Counted from the first letter of the stretch, positions 1 through 8,640 are shown. The stretch: 35,010 bases of DNA from Streptomyces harenosi (GCF_011008945.1 NZ_WYCT01000036.1:1-35010), one strand, 5' to 3'. Program-made: numbers and translations. Notes: a model not told the origin generated them from the sequence alone.

Positions 1-601
1 CCGCAAGCCCTCGCCCCATCCCCCGCGAACCATGCGGGCAGGAAGCGGCAACGACGAAGGGCCAGACCGACTGCGCGGCGGTGACGACCCGCTCCGCGAG
101 CCCCATCACGCCCTGACGGTGCATCTCCACCAGGAACCACGCCCCGCCCACACCCATGAGAACCGTCACCGCCACACAGGGCACAGGACGCAGGCACCAC
201 GGGGCGGTCCCGCCACCCTCCACCGCCAGCACGGGCCACACCGCCAGCAGCACGAACCCGACGACGGCCACCACCCCGTGGCGCAGGGACCCACCGCTGC
301 TCGGCGCCGGCAGCAACACCACCGCCCACGCCGCCACGCCACCCGCACCCAGCGCCACACGCCCGGCGGTCGCGGCCGAGCGCAGCCCCCAGGCAGTCAG
401 CAGATGGCAGGCCCCCAGGGCCAGCAGCGCTCCGGTCATCACCCAGAAGCCCGGGGTCCCATAGGCCGCCAGAACACTGATCGTCTGGTTGAGGGGGTCG
501 TAGTCCGGTCCGTGCAACGTTGCCGCGATCGACCAGCCCGCGATCAACAGGACAGGCGCCGACCCCGACGAAAGCAAGACCCACCTAGGAACGATTCGCA
601 T
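1..601 (-). CDS. DUF998 family membrane protein, 3' end cut by window edge
   Basis: Reading leftward from the ATG at 601-599, the frame stays open to base 1 (200 codons). It encodes a hydrophobic protein with about five or six membrane segments. The segment at residues 34-48, reading YDPLNQTISVLAAYG, is the loop typical of DUF998 integral membrane proteins, which are usually 200-220 residues, so only the last few codons are probably missing. The function of DUF998 is unknown. There is no clear ribosome-binding site before 601 and no better in-frame start nearby. The gene is divergent from the exported propeller gene at 791. Family call is from motif and hydrophobicity only. Confidence 0.75.
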   Translation of the reverse strand, partial: MRIVPRWVLLSSGSAPVLLIAGWSIAATLHGPDYDPLNQTISVLAAYGTPGFWVMTGALLALGACHLLTAWGLRSAATAGRVALGAGGVAAWAVVLLPAPSSGGSLRHGVVAVVGFVLLAVWPVLAVEGGGTAPWCLRPVPCVAVTVLMGVGGAWFLVEMHRQGVMGLAERVVTAAQSVWPFVVAASCPHGSRGMGRGLA

Positions 602-790
602 CGAACGACCATAAAGCGCCGCATCGCGCGTCCGGCTCGCACACGCGGACGCGAGAGGTGCGTGGGCATGCCCGTGTGAGCCGTCTCTCCCCCCGCTGAT
701 GCGCCGCAGCGGTTGGGGAGGGCGGCTCCCCGTGCACATCGCGTAGGGTCCGTGTCTTGATCATTCGCTGTCCCCACAACAGGAGGACCC

Positions 791-1753
791 ATGAACCACG
801 GCTTCGACCGCCGGACGCTGCTCCGTGCCGGCGGGGGTGTCGGCCTGGCGGCGCTCGGGCTCGGATACGGCGCCGGAGCCGCGTCCGCGGCGGTGCCCAC
901 GTCGAAGCGGTTCGAGCTCAGCTCCGTCGACTCGCACGACCTGTACCGGAACCGCGCGCTCCAGGACGGCACCGTGCAGCAGAGCTTCGCCTTCGACCAG
1001 ACCAACCGGCGTCTGTTCGTCGCCCAGTTGCGCCAGGGATCGGACAGCAAATCCGGTGACCTGTGCATCACCGAACTCGAGTGGTCGACCTGGAACGCGA
1101 TCGGCCACATGTACCTGACCGGCTTCGGCCACGCCGTCTCGATCGGCGCGCAGGCCGTGGGCACGTCGACCTATCTGTGGACCGACGTCGACGCGGACAC
1201 CGCGGGTTACGGCAGGCGGCTCGGCCGTTTCAAGTACGTGAGCGGCACCACGCTCACGGCATCGTCCACCGCTGTCACCAAGCGCACACCCGTGGCCACG
1301 GCCGACCGGCACACCTGCGCCATAGACCCCACCCACAACCGGATGATCGTGCGGTACCTGCCGGGGGGCTCGTCCGTGCACCGCTACGCCGCCTACGACC
1401 TGACGGCCGCGACCAACGGCGACTTCACCACCCGCCTGGTGGACTTCGTGGAGCCGAGCGCCATCGAGGCCGCCAACTTCCAGGGCTACACCGCGTACGG
1501 CCAGTACCTGTACTGCCTCTCCGGCCACAGCAACACCGACGACGCCACTCTCTGGAGCGTCGACATGAACACCGGTGGGGTGACCGAGCGGTTCGTCACC
1601 GGAGCCGGCTCCACGCTCAGCTTCCGCGAGCCCGAGGGCATGGCCGTCTACACCACGGCCGCGGGGGAGCCCCGCCTGTTCTTCGGCTTCGCTTCCGGGG
1701 ACACCGCCAACCAGCGCCTGTCCAATGTCTTCTACAAGAACGTGCTGGTCTGA
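791..1753 (+). CDS. Tat-exported TagC-like beta-propeller protein
   Basis: This 320-residue protein begins with a Tat signal: twin Arg at residues 7-8 (DRRTLL), a hydrophobic run and an ASA-type cleavage site near residue 33. The mature part resembles the P68 receptor-binding/TagC-like beta-propeller family, often labelled teichoic acid biosynthesis protein C in Streptomyces. Supporting blocks are QSFAFDQTNRRLFVAQL, GHMYLTGFGHAVSIG and FREPEGMAVY. No enzymatic residues are evident, and a cell-surface glycan-binding or structural role is inference. An AGGAGG lies 6 nt before the ATG. The gene stands alone and ends before a strong hairpin. Confidence 0.8.
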   Translation: MNHGFDRRTLLRAGGGVGLAALGLGYGAGAASAAVPTSKRFELSSVDSHDLYRNRALQDGTVQQSFAFDQTNRRLFVAQLRQGSDSKSGDLCITELEWSTWNAIGHMYLTGFGHAVSIGAQAVGTSTYLWTDVDADTAGYGRRLGRFKYVSGTTLTASSTAVTKRTPVATADRHTCAIDPTHNRMIVRYLPGGSSVHRYAAYDLTAATNGDFTTRLVDFVEPSAIEAANFQGYTAYGQYLYCLSGHSNTDDATLWSVDMNTGGVTERFVTGAGSTLSFREPEGMAVYTTAAGEPRLFFGFASGDTANQRLSNVFYKNVLV

Positions 1754-1803
1754 GGTCTCGCCGCCAGTCCCTGAGCCGGTCATCGCCGATCCGATGGTGA
1801 CCG

Positions 1804-1849
1804 ATGCCCGAACGCCCGGCCGGGCACCACCGGCCGGGCGTTCGGGCAT
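1804..1849. terminator. Bidirectional hairpin terminator
   Basis: Two perfectly complementary 18-base arms (1804-1821 and 1832-1849, starting ATGCCCGAACG) surround a 10-base loop. The hairpin lies between the 3' ends of the converging propeller gene and the Lrp-type regulator, so it can serve both. There is no T-run, as is common in high-GC actinobacteria. Confidence 0.85.
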
Positions 1850-1917
1850 ACCCGTACTCCGGGTACTGGCGGCCCGGAAGGACGCCGGTCTTCCCGGCGA
1901 CCGCGCCGGTCACCCCG

Positions 1918-2925
1918 TCACCGCAGTGCGCGGCCCCGTTCGTCCAGGGGCCGGCCCATCCGCTTCACCGCTCGCAGGCCCGTGAGCCACCGCACCACGC
2001 GCACCCCCGGGAACCGCTCGGACAGCATCGTCGCGAAGGGGTGCGCGTCCGCCAGGGACGGCAGCCATGCCGTGACGACCAGGTCGGCCTCGCCGACGCA
2101 GGTGGCGACCAGGCGGGTCTCGGGCCGGGCGGTCAGCGCGCGGGCGGTCTCCTCCAGCCGGTCGACCGGCACCCGCAGAGCGAGGATCGTCTGCACCGGC
2201 CAGCCCGCCGCCTCCCACGCGACATCGCAGCGTACGGCGACCCGGCCGGTGTCCATCAGGCGCCGCAGACGGCGGCGCAGGGTGGACTCGCTGACGGCGG
2301 CGGCTTCGGCGAGGGCCGTGTAGGAGGCGCGGCCGTCGGCGGACAGGGCCTCCAGGATGCGTTCGTCGGCGGCGTCGAGAAGGCGGCGCGGCACCGGGCT
2401 CGCGACGGCGCGGGCCGGTTCCGTCAGGTCGCGCAGGCGGCGCACCTGGGCGGGACTGAGTGCCCGCAGCCGCCACTTGCTGCCTTCCTTGTACAGCCGG
2501 GTCACCCAGCATGTGCTGGACTGCAGCAATCCGTCGACCGCGGCGAACGGGCCCAGCAGATAGTCCGCCAGCGCCTGCCGGTCGGGGGCCGCGACCGTCA
2601 GGTGCAGATCTCCGTCGCCGGAGACGATCTCCACGGAGAGCATCTGGGGATGTGCCGCGAGGATCTGCGCGATGGCGCTCAGCCGGCTGGGCGCGCAGAC
2701 GGCGGTGATCAGGGCGTTGACCGGGTCGCCGAGTTGCCCGGCGAGGTCGGGGCGGTAGGCGGTGATCCAGGCCAGGCCCTCGCCGGACAGCCGCGCCCAG
2801 TGGCGTGCGGCGGTGGTGGGGCTGATGGCGAGGACGTCGCCGAGCACGTTCCACGGGACGCGTGGGCTGATCTGGAGCGCGTGCAGCAACTGCAGATCGG
2901 TTTCGGACACGGTGACGGATTCCAT
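1918..2925 (-). CDS. Lrp/AsnC family transcriptional regulator (two-HTH form)
   Basis: A 335-residue DNA-binding regulator built of two AsnC-type units. The first winged HTH covers about residues 4-45 (ETDLQLLHAL...TTAARHWARL), followed by a RAM-like alpha/beta sensor region. A second HTH lies near residues 180-225 (DERILEALSADGR...SESTLRRRLRRL), followed by a second ligand-binding domain ending with VRVVRWLTGLRAVKRMGR. This duplicated architecture is common in Streptomyces, where single-domain Lrp proteins are about 150 residues. The ATG at 2925 is preferred over a TTG at 2934, and neither has a clear Shine-Dalgarno. It is divergent from the MFS gene, with an inverted repeat between them, so it probably controls the exporter and itself. 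The effector, perhaps an amino acid, is unknown. Confidence 0.88.
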   Translation of the reverse strand: MESVTVSETDLQLLHALQISPRVPWNVLGDVLAISPTTAARHWARLSGEGLAWITAYRPDLAGQLGDPVNALITAVCAPSRLSAIAQILAAHPQMLSVEIVSGDGDLHLTVAAPDRQALADYLLGPFAAVDGLLQSSTCWVTRLYKEGSKWRLRALSPAQVRRLRDLTEPARAVASPVPRRLLDAADERILEALSADGRASYTALAEAAAVSESTLRRRLRRLMDTGRVAVRCDVAWEAAGWPVQTILALRVPVDRLEETARALTARPETRLVATCVGEADLVVTAWLPSLADAHPFATMLSERFPGVRVVRWLTGLRAVKRMGRPLDERGRALR

Positions 2926-2950
2926 CGGCGGCAACGTATCAGGTGACGGA

Positions 2951-2973
2951 TATCGGCCAGAACGGCGCCGATA
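2951..2973. promoter_or_regulatory. Inverted repeat, candidate Lrp-type operator
   Basis: TATCGGC (2951-2957) and GCCGATA (2967-2973) are perfect inverted 7-mers separated by 9 bases. They lie in the short divergent region between the Lrp/AsnC gene and the MFS gene. Position and symmetry suggest the regulator's binding site; no experiment or motif match supports it directly. Confidence 0.45.
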
Positions 2974-3067
2974 GAGGGGTTGTGGCGCACGGTGGTCCGC
3001 ATTCCCGGCGGTTCACGCCGTGCCGTTTCCCGTTCGCCCCGTCGTCTCCGCATGTCCAGGAGCCCGT

Positions 3068-4492
3068 ATGACCGTGTCCCCGCCGCCGAAGGCAGCCGCC
3101 GGGCGGAGCACCGCCCCGGCCCGCATCGGTGCCGTCGTCGGCTTCATGGCCTTCGTCGAGCTGACCAGCGGCATCTTCCAGGGCTTCGTGCCGCCGCTGC
3201 TGCCGTCGATCGCCGCGCTGCATCATGTCTCGGCGGGTGACATCGCACTGGTGACCAGCCTTCAGCTATTGGCGGCCGCGGTGTGCGTGCCGGTGCTGAC
3301 CAAGCTCGGCGACATGTACGGGCACCGGCGGATGCTGCGCCTGGCGCTCGTGGTGGTGGTGCTCGGCTCGCTGCTGGTGGCGTGGGCGCCGTCGTACGGG
3401 GTCCTGCTGGTCGGCAGATTGCTGACGGGACCCTTGTCGGCATGGCTGCCGCTGGAGATAGCGATCACCCGTGACAAGGTGCAGGGCGAGACGGGCCGCC
3501 GGGCCATCGGGCTGCTCGTCGGCTGTCTGACCGGTGGTGTCGCGCTCGGTTCGCTGCTCGCGGGTCCGGTCGAGGACCTGCTCGGCGGGGTGCGTCCGGC
3601 GCTGCTCGTCCTGGCGGTGCTCGCCGCCCTCGCCCTGGGCTGCGCCGCCTTCCTGATCCCGGAGACGTCGACGCGTGCGGCGCGGCGCATCGACATCGCC
3701 GGGTTCGTGGGCCTCGCGGTCGCGCTGCTGCTGCTCCAGTACGGGCTGTCGCAGACGTCGAAGCTCGGCTGGGGTTCCGCGGCGGTCCTGGGCTGTCTGC
3801 TCGGTGGGGCCGTGGTCCTCGCGGTGTGGACGTGGTGGGAGCTGCGCATCGAGCAGCCGGCGGTGGACCTGAGGGTCATCGGGAACCGCGCGATGTGGCC
3901 CGTGCAGCTCGCGGCCATGCTGTTCGCGATCGCCCTGTTCGGCTCGCAGTCTCCCAACGCGACGTTCCTCGCGACGGACCCGGACGAGACGAGGTACGGC
4001 TTCGGGCAGGACACCACGGGCATCGCCCTGATCACGCTGCCCAGTCAGATCGTCTCGGTGATCGGTGCCTCGCTGCACTCCCGGCTCGCCGCCCGCATCG
4101 GACTGCACCGGACCATCGCCACCGGCGCGGCACTGCTCGCCGCCGGGTACGGGGCGCTGTGCGTCGCGCACGGCCATCCCGCGTCCTTCGCGCTCACCAC
4201 CACCCTCGTCGGATGCGGCGTGGGACTGATGTCCGGCGGGTTCCCGTCGCTGGTCGCCGAGCGGGCGCCCGCCGGTCAGACCGGGATCGCCGCGGGCATC
4301 TACAACACCCTGCGCACCCTCGCCGGTGGCATCGCGGGCGGCCTGTTCGCCGTGGTGCTCAGCAACGTGCTGCTCGCCGGCTCGCCGCTGCCGTCGGCCG
4401 GGGCGTACCGGGTGGTGTGGCTGACGTGTGCGGTGTCGGGCCTGCTCGCGGCGTGGCTCGTACTGTTCGCGCGGCGGCGCACCACGCAGTGA
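3068..4492 (+). CDS. MFS transporter (DHA-type drug/metabolite exporter)
   Basis: A 474-residue polytopic membrane protein with 12-14 hydrophobic segments. The loop between segments 2 and 3 reads KLGDMYGHRRML, the MFS signature (GDxxGRR-like), and LVGRLLTGPLSAWLPLEIA follows. A hydrophilic stretch around RRIDIAGFVGLAVALLLLQYG separates the halves, as in 14-helix DHA2-type exporters. It should use the proton gradient to export a small molecule; the substrate cannot be read from sequence. The ATG at 3068 is chosen because CAGGAG lies 5 nt upstream; an in-frame ATG at 3020 has no such site. It is divergent from the Lrp regulator and upstream of the M20 hydrolase, suggesting a scavenging or efflux unit for an amino-acid-like compound. 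Confidence 0.88.
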   Translation: MTVSPPPKAAAGRSTAPARIGAVVGFMAFVELTSGIFQGFVPPLLPSIAALHHVSAGDIALVTSLQLLAAAVCVPVLTKLGDMYGHRRMLRLALVVVVLGSLLVAWAPSYGVLLVGRLLTGPLSAWLPLEIAITRDKVQGETGRRAIGLLVGCLTGGVALGSLLAGPVEDLLGGVRPALLVLAVLAALALGCAAFLIPETSTRAARRIDIAGFVGLAVALLLLQYGLSQTSKLGWGSAAVLGCLLGGAVVLAVWTWWELRIEQPAVDLRVIGNRAMWPVQLAAMLFAIALFGSQSPNATFLATDPDETRYGFGQDTTGIALITLPSQIVSVIGASLHSRLAARIGLHRTIATGAALLAAGYGALCVAHGHPASFALTTTLVGCGVGLMSGGFPSLVAERAPAGQTGIAAGIYNTLRTLAGGIAGGLFAVVLSNVLLAGSPLPSAGAYRVVWLTCAVSGLLAAWLVLFARRRTTQ

Positions 4493-4828
4493 CCGGCCGG
4501 GCTCCGCCACACCGGCGGCTCTCCCCCCTGCCCGGGCGGGCCACGCCCCGGCGCGGCCGAGACCGGCCGGTGGACCTGCGGGCCCTGCCCCGCAAGACCC
4601 GGCGGCGTGCCGGCTGCCCGAGCACACACGACAGATCCGCGACACGAATCCGCACCCCGAATCGCACCACACCCGTGCACCGAAACACGCCTCGCAAGTC
4701 CCCCTCGCCGAATAGAGACACACACCGCCAGACGCACACCCAGACACACACCGCCAGACGCACACCCAGGCACACACCACCAGACACGCACCACCAGCAC
4801 GCACCCACCTCTGGAAAGGACGTCCGTC
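4493..4828 (+). repeat. CA-rich intergenic leader with ~26-bp tandem repeats
   Basis: This gene-free stretch separates the exporter and the amidohydrolase. Its second half is strikingly rich in C and A and poor in G and T on the + strand. Two almost identical 26-base units lie at 4719-4744 and 4745-4770, differing only in the last base, and a diverged third copy follows at 4771-4797. Each unit contains CACACACCGCC and GACGCACACCCAG. The repeats end about 30 bases before the start codon. An RNA of this composition would be largely unstructured. No operator palindrome or terminator is obvious. Confidence 0.7.
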
Positions 4829-6046
4829 ATGCCGACCGACCCGACCCCCGCGCCTTCGTTCCGGGACCGCGCCGAGGCGCTGGCCCCCGACCTGACCGCA
4901 CTGCGCCACGCCCTGCACCGGGAGCCCGAGATCGGCCTCGAACTGCCCCTGACCCAGGCCAAGGTGCTCGCCGCGCTCGACGGGCTGCCGCTGGAGATCA
5001 CTACCGGGAAGGCGCTGAGCTCGGTGGTGGCCGTGCTGCACGGTGGCCGGCCCGGGCCCGCTGTGCTGCTGCGCGGTGACATGGACGCCCTGCCGTTGCA
5101 GGAACTGGCCGACGTTCCCTACCGCTCGCGGTTCGACGGGGTGATGCACGCGTGCGGGCACGACCAGCATGTGGCGATGCTGGTGGGCGCCGCACGGCTG
5201 CTGTGCGAGCGCAGGGCGGAGCTGCCCGGCTCCGTCGTCTTCATGTTCCAGCCGGGCGAGGAGAGTTACGACGGTGCCCGTCACATGGTCGAGGAGGGGC
5301 TGCTGGAGGCGGCGGGGAAGCCGCTGGTGGGCGCCTACTCGGTGCATGTGTCGTCCAACGGCCCGGAATGCGGCACGTTCCACGGCCGTGTCGGCACCCA
5401 GACCGCGGGCAACGCCGAGCTGAAGGTCGTCGTGCGGGGCAGGGGCGGCCACGGCTCCACCCCGCACACGGCGGCCGACCCGGTGCCGGTGGCCGCCGAG
5501 ATGGTGCTGGCGCTGCAGAATCTGGTGACGCGCACGACCTCCGTCTTCGACCCCGTGGTGCTCACCGTCGGCCTCTTCCAGGCGGGTACGAAGCTCAACA
5601 TCATCCCCGGTACAGCGGAGTTCGAGGCGACGGTGCGCGCCACGTCGCCGGATGCCATGGCCAACTTCCTGCCGCGCGCGGTCCGCCTCGTCGAGGGCAT
5701 CGCGGCGGGCTGGGGCATGACGGCGGAGGTCGACGCGCACGAGGTGTACCCGGCGATGATCGCGGCGGAGGAGGCCGTCGCGCTCGGCCGCCGGGTCGTC
5801 GGCGACCTGTACGGGCAGGCCGCGTGGTTCACCGCGGAGCATCCGATCATGGCGTCGGAGGACTTCTCCCGGGTCACCGCGGTCGTTCCGGGCGTGCAGC
5901 TCGGCCTGTCCGCCCGTCCGGCGGAGGTGGACGAGGCGACGGCGCCGTTCAACCACTCCCCTTACTCGGTCTTCGACGACGCCGCCCTGCCCCGGGGCGC
6001 GGCCGTGCTCGCGGAGATGGCGGCACGGCGGCTGGCGGCGGGCTGA
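4829..6046 (+). CDS. M20-family amidohydrolase (M20D, aminoacylase/IAA-amino acid hydrolase type)
   Basis: A 405-residue cytosolic zinc hydrolase that should cleave N-acyl or amide bonds of amino-acid conjugates. Metal-binding motifs are in family order: GDMDALP (res 83-89), HACGHD (107-112), QPGEES (141-146), YSVHVSS (His173) and the C-terminal SEDFSR. The dimerisation lid lies between about residues 185 and 300, with GGHGSTPHTAADPV typical of M20D. The ATG at 4829 is chosen because GGAAAGGA lies about 9 nt upstream and the protein begins at the family's usual place; an open frame extending to 4607 runs through the repeat leader and is not coding in character. It may work with the upstream exporter. 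The exact substrate is unknown. Confidence 0.9.
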   Translation: MPTDPTPAPSFRDRAEALAPDLTALRHALHREPEIGLELPLTQAKVLAALDGLPLEITTGKALSSVVAVLHGGRPGPAVLLRGDMDALPLQELADVPYRSRFDGVMHACGHDQHVAMLVGAARLLCERRAELPGSVVFMFQPGEESYDGARHMVEEGLLEAAGKPLVGAYSVHVSSNGPECGTFHGRVGTQTAGNAELKVVVRGRGGHGSTPHTAADPVPVAAEMVLALQNLVTRTTSVFDPVVLTVGLFQAGTKLNIIPGTAEFEATVRATSPDAMANFLPRAVRLVEGIAAGWGMTAEVDAHEVYPAMIAAEEAVALGRRVVGDLYGQAAWFTAEHPIMASEDFSRVTAVVPGVQLGLSARPAEVDEATAPFNHSPYSVFDDAALPRGAAVLAEMAARRLAAG

Positions 6047-6154
6047 CCGCCGGTGCCCGGCCCCGCAGGCCGTCGGGCGCTGCCGGACGGGAGGGAGCGG
6101 ACCCGGCGCCCTCCCCCGCACGTCACGGCGCCGGGCCACGGGTGTGCCGGGCGG

Positions 6155-7312
6155 TCAGACGAGGCGGGGTGGGGTCCAGTCGGCGTGCCGCAGGATGGCG
6201 CGGATGGTCGCCCCGGAGGGAGCCAGTCGCAGGGCGGTGTTGCGCACGGCGACGGCCCAGGGGTGGCTGAGTTGCTGGCCCATGCGGCCGGCCTGGCGGG
6301 CGGCGCGTGCGACGGCCTGGCTGCGCGGGCGGCGCTCGGCGTCGTAACGGGCAAGCGCCGCTTCGACGGTGCGTTCGGTGGCGAGTGCGGCGGCGAGGGT
6401 GACCGCGTCCTCCAGAGCCTGGCAGGCGCCCTGGCCGAGATTCGGGGTCATGGCGTGCGCCGCGTCACCGAGCAGGGCGATCCGGCCCGCGGTGAAGGCG
6501 GGCAGGGGTGTCACCAGTTCGTGGATGTCGTGGTGGAGGACGCTGTCGGCCCGGGTCGCGTCCAGCAGGGCGGGGATCGGATCGTGCCAGGCGGCGAAGC
6601 GGCGGCGCAGCACGTCGAGGGCGTTCCCGTGCCGCACTCCGGGCGGCGAGTTGAGCACGGCGTGCCACTCCGCCCGGCCGTCGGTGAACGCGATGTGCCC
6701 GAACTCCGCCCCCTTGCCCCAGGTCAGTTCGAAGTCCGTGGCCAACTCGACCGGGTGCTCGGTGATGGCGCGCAGCACGGTGGACCCGCTGTAGACGGGG
6801 CCGGGATGACCGGGGAAGAGCCGGGCGCGCAGGCGGCTGCCCACTCCGTCGGCCGCCACCACCAGATCCGCCTCCAGGGCGCCGTCCTCGAGGGATACGC
6901 GCACCCGGCCGCGGCCGCTCTGTTCGGCGGAGGTCACCTCGGCGCCGGTGACCAGGCACCCGGACGGCAGTGCCGCACGCAGCAGCCGGTGCAGCACGGC
7001 CCGGGGGATGCCGACGATCGGCGTGCCCAGCTCCCGTTCCAGCGCGGCTCCGTCCATCCGGGCCAGCCAGCCGCCGTCGGGGGCGCGGGTGCCCCCGGTG
7101 TACTGGGGGCGCGCCGCGGCACGCACCTCCTCGCCGACGCCGAGGGCGTCCAGGGCGCGGATGCCGTTGGCGTGCAGGGAGATGCCCGCGCCCACATCGG
7201 CGAGGACCGGGGCACGTTCGAGGACCGTCACCTCCCAGCCGGTCCGGCACAGGCCGATCGCGGCGGCCAGCCCGCCGATGCCTCCGCCGACCACCACAGC
7301 GTTCTTGCTCAT
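6155..7312 (-). CDS. FAD-dependent aromatic-ring-type monooxygenase
   Basis: A 385-residue class A flavoprotein monooxygenase. The N-terminal Rossmann motif is GGGIGGLAAAIGL with the acidic residue of the FAD ribose site in VLERAP. The DG motif appears as VVAADGVGSRLR, and the second FAD motif as GDAAHAMTPNLGQGACQALEDA. These features define the salicylate/p-hydroxybenzoate hydroxylase superfamily, which uses NAD(P)H and O2 to hydroxylate aromatic or polyketide substrates. GAGGGGG lies about 8 nt before the ATG. The gene is divergent from a TetR regulator and has two copies of an operator-like palindrome in its promoter, so it is probably repressed by that regulator and induced by its substrate, which is unknown. 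Confidence 0.9.
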   Translation of the reverse strand: MSKNAVVVGGGIGGLAAAIGLCRTGWEVTVLERAPVLADVGAGISLHANGIRALDALGVGEEVRAAARPQYTGGTRAPDGGWLARMDGAALERELGTPIVGIPRAVLHRLLRAALPSGCLVTGAEVTSAEQSGRGRVRVSLEDGALEADLVVAADGVGSRLRARLFPGHPGPVYSGSTVLRAITEHPVELATDFELTWGKGAEFGHIAFTDGRAEWHAVLNSPPGVRHGNALDVLRRRFAAWHDPIPALLDATRADSVLHHDIHELVTPLPAFTAGRIALLGDAAHAMTPNLGQGACQALEDAVTLAAALATERTVEAALARYDAERRPRSQAVARAARQAGRMGQQLSHPWAVAVRNTALRLAPSGATIRAILRHADWTPPRLV

Positions 7313-7343
7313 GCCAGGCCCCCTCTGTTCGCTCCACCGAGCC

Positions 7344-7359
7344 TTCTACAGATGTAGAA
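7344..7359. promoter_or_regulatory. Operator copy 1 for divergent TetR regulator
   Basis: TTCTACAGATGTAGAA is a perfect palindrome (7-base arms, 2-base centre). A near copy lies at 7378-7391. Their centres are 33 bases apart, about three helical turns, so two dimers would sit on the same DNA face. Confidence 0.7.
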
Positions 7360-7377
7360 AGAGAGTACTCCCGCACC

Positions 7378-7391
7378 TCTACAGGTGTAGA
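7378..7391. promoter_or_regulatory. Operator copy 2 for divergent TetR regulator
   Basis: TCTACAGGTGTAGA repeats the palindrome at 7344-7359 and ends just before the G-rich ribosome-binding site of the TetR gene. A bound dimer here would block the regulator's own expression, consistent with autorepression. Confidence 0.7.
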
Positions 7392-7399
7392 AAGGGGGG

Positions 7400-8023
7400 A
7401 TGTCCGCCGACCGACGCACCCTCCTCGCCGATGCGGCCATCGGCGTACTCGCCGAGACCGGGATGCGAGGACTGACCCATCGCGCGGTGGACCGGGCGGC
7501 GCATCTGCCGCCCGGCACCACCTCCGCCTACTACCGCACCCGGCAGGCACTGCTCACCGCGCTGGTACGGCGCCTGGTCGCACTCGACCAGGCGGAGCTG
7601 CAGACCGCCGGGGAGCGGGCCCCCGTGCCGCGGGACACCGAGGAACTGGTGGCCTCGATCGCCGCCTTCGTCGGGCAACGGCTCACCGGGGAGGGGCGGC
7701 GACGCTCCCTCGCGCGCTACGCCTGCGCCATCGAGAGCGTGCACCATCCGGAGTTGCGGGAGATCCTCGTGCCGCGCGAGAACGCCGCACGGCAGACCGT
7801 GCGCGACTTCCTGGCCGCACGAGGTGTCGCGGACGCCGAGGAACGCACGGACACGTTGCTGTCCTGTGTGGACGGCCTGGTCTTCGACCGCTTGGTGAGC
7901 GGCGGGAGCGTGTCGGAGCAGGAGATCCGCGGGCTGGTGGCGGCGGCGTCGCCTGACGGGACCGACTTTGCGGGAAAGGGGACGTCACCGGGTTCGGTGA
8001 CGCGTCGGACGGCCGATCCTTGA
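7400..8023 (+). CDS. TetR family transcriptional regulator
   Basis: A 207-residue one-component repressor. The N-terminal HTH is seen as LLADAAIGVLAETGMRGLTHRAVDRAAHLPPGTTSAYYRTRQALL (res 8-52), ending with the TetR signature YYRTRQALL. The C-terminal helical domain (about res 60-190) would bind a ligand. The ATG is directly preceded by GGGGGG, overlapping the second operator. The divergent FAD monooxygenase is the obvious target. The C-terminal 15 residues are polar and probably disordered. The effector is unknown, but is likely the monooxygenase substrate or product. Confidence 0.9.
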   Translation: MSADRRTLLADAAIGVLAETGMRGLTHRAVDRAAHLPPGTTSAYYRTRQALLTALVRRLVALDQAELQTAGERAPVPRDTEELVASIAAFVGQRLTGEGRRRSLARYACAIESVHHPELREILVPRENAARQTVRDFLAARGVADAEERTDTLLSCVDGLVFDRLVSGGSVSEQEIRGLVAAASPDGTDFAGKGTSPGSVTRRTADP

Positions 8024-8097
8024 TCACAATTTGACTTGCCCCTTGCCTTACTGTTTTCTGCGCATGCACGGTCCGCATGACCTGGGGGGTCACTCAC

Positions 8098-8550
8098 ATG
8101 AACCGCATCAGCCGCTCCATCGCTTCCGCGTTCGTCGCGGGCGGCCTCGCTCTCGGCCTCGGCGCCTGTTCCGACGTCGCCGACGAGGCCGCCAAGCAGG
8201 TCCAGGAAGAGGTGGACAAGGAAGTCGACAAGCAGATCAGCGAGGAGTACCAGGTCACGTACGAGGTGACCGGCGAGAAGGTCGACTCCATCGAGTACAA
8301 CGCGGGTGGTGGCGATGCGAGCAACCCCAAGCTGGAGTCGGTGAAGAACCCCACCCTGCCGTGGAAGAAGACGGTGACGCTGCGCGGTATCGAGGCGCCG
8401 AGCGTCATGCCGCTGGCGGTGGATCTCGGTGACGCCGCCGGGAAGATCTCCTGCAAGATCGTGTACAAGGACAAGACGCTCGTCGAGAAGTCCGGCGAGG
8501 GCGCGGTCTCGGCCGCCGGCTGTGTCGCCGTCTCACCGGTCGTCGGCTGA
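8098..8550 (+). CDS. MmpS-like secreted lipoprotein
   Basis: A 150-residue protein with a lipoprotein signal peptide; the lipobox LGAC places the lipidated Cys at residue 24. The following stretch (res 25-50, DVADEAAKQVQEEVDKEVDKQ) is charged and likely a coiled coil. The beta-rich remainder (YEVTG...SIEYN...LPWKKTVTL) resembles MmpS-type accessory proteins, which are small periplasmic or surface beta-sandwich proteins. The ATG at 8098 is preferred over one at 8077 because GGGGGG lies about 9 nt upstream and the signal peptide then starts normally. No MmpL-type transporter is adjacent, so the mycobacterial role cannot be transferred. Confidence 0.75.
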   Translation: MNRISRSIASAFVAGGLALGLGACSDVADEAAKQVQEEVDKEVDKQISEEYQVTYEVTGEKVDSIEYNAGGGDASNPKLESVKNPTLPWKKTVTLRGIEAPSVMPLAVDLGDAAGKISCKIVYKDKTLVEKSGEGAVSAAGCVAVSPVVG

Positions 8551-8640
8551 GGGACGAACGGAGGGCGCGCGGGAGGTTCGGCCGGTGCGGTCTCCCACCA
8601 GCCGCACCGCCGCCTCGGGCACGTCCGTCGAGATCACCGA

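Noticed and set aside
4607..4828. N-terminal extension of the M20 hydrolase
   Set aside because: The extra codons come from the CA-rich repeats, and the ribosome site points to 4829.
3266..6139. Open frame of 957 codons on the minus strand across the exporter and amidohydrolase
   Set aside because: Arg/Gly/His-rich composition with no domains; it is antisense to two well-supported genes and reflects high-GC codon bias.
8031..8054. TTGACT as -35 of the lipoprotein promoter
   Set aside because: No -10-like hexamer at 16-18 bases; the best candidate is only 12 bases away.
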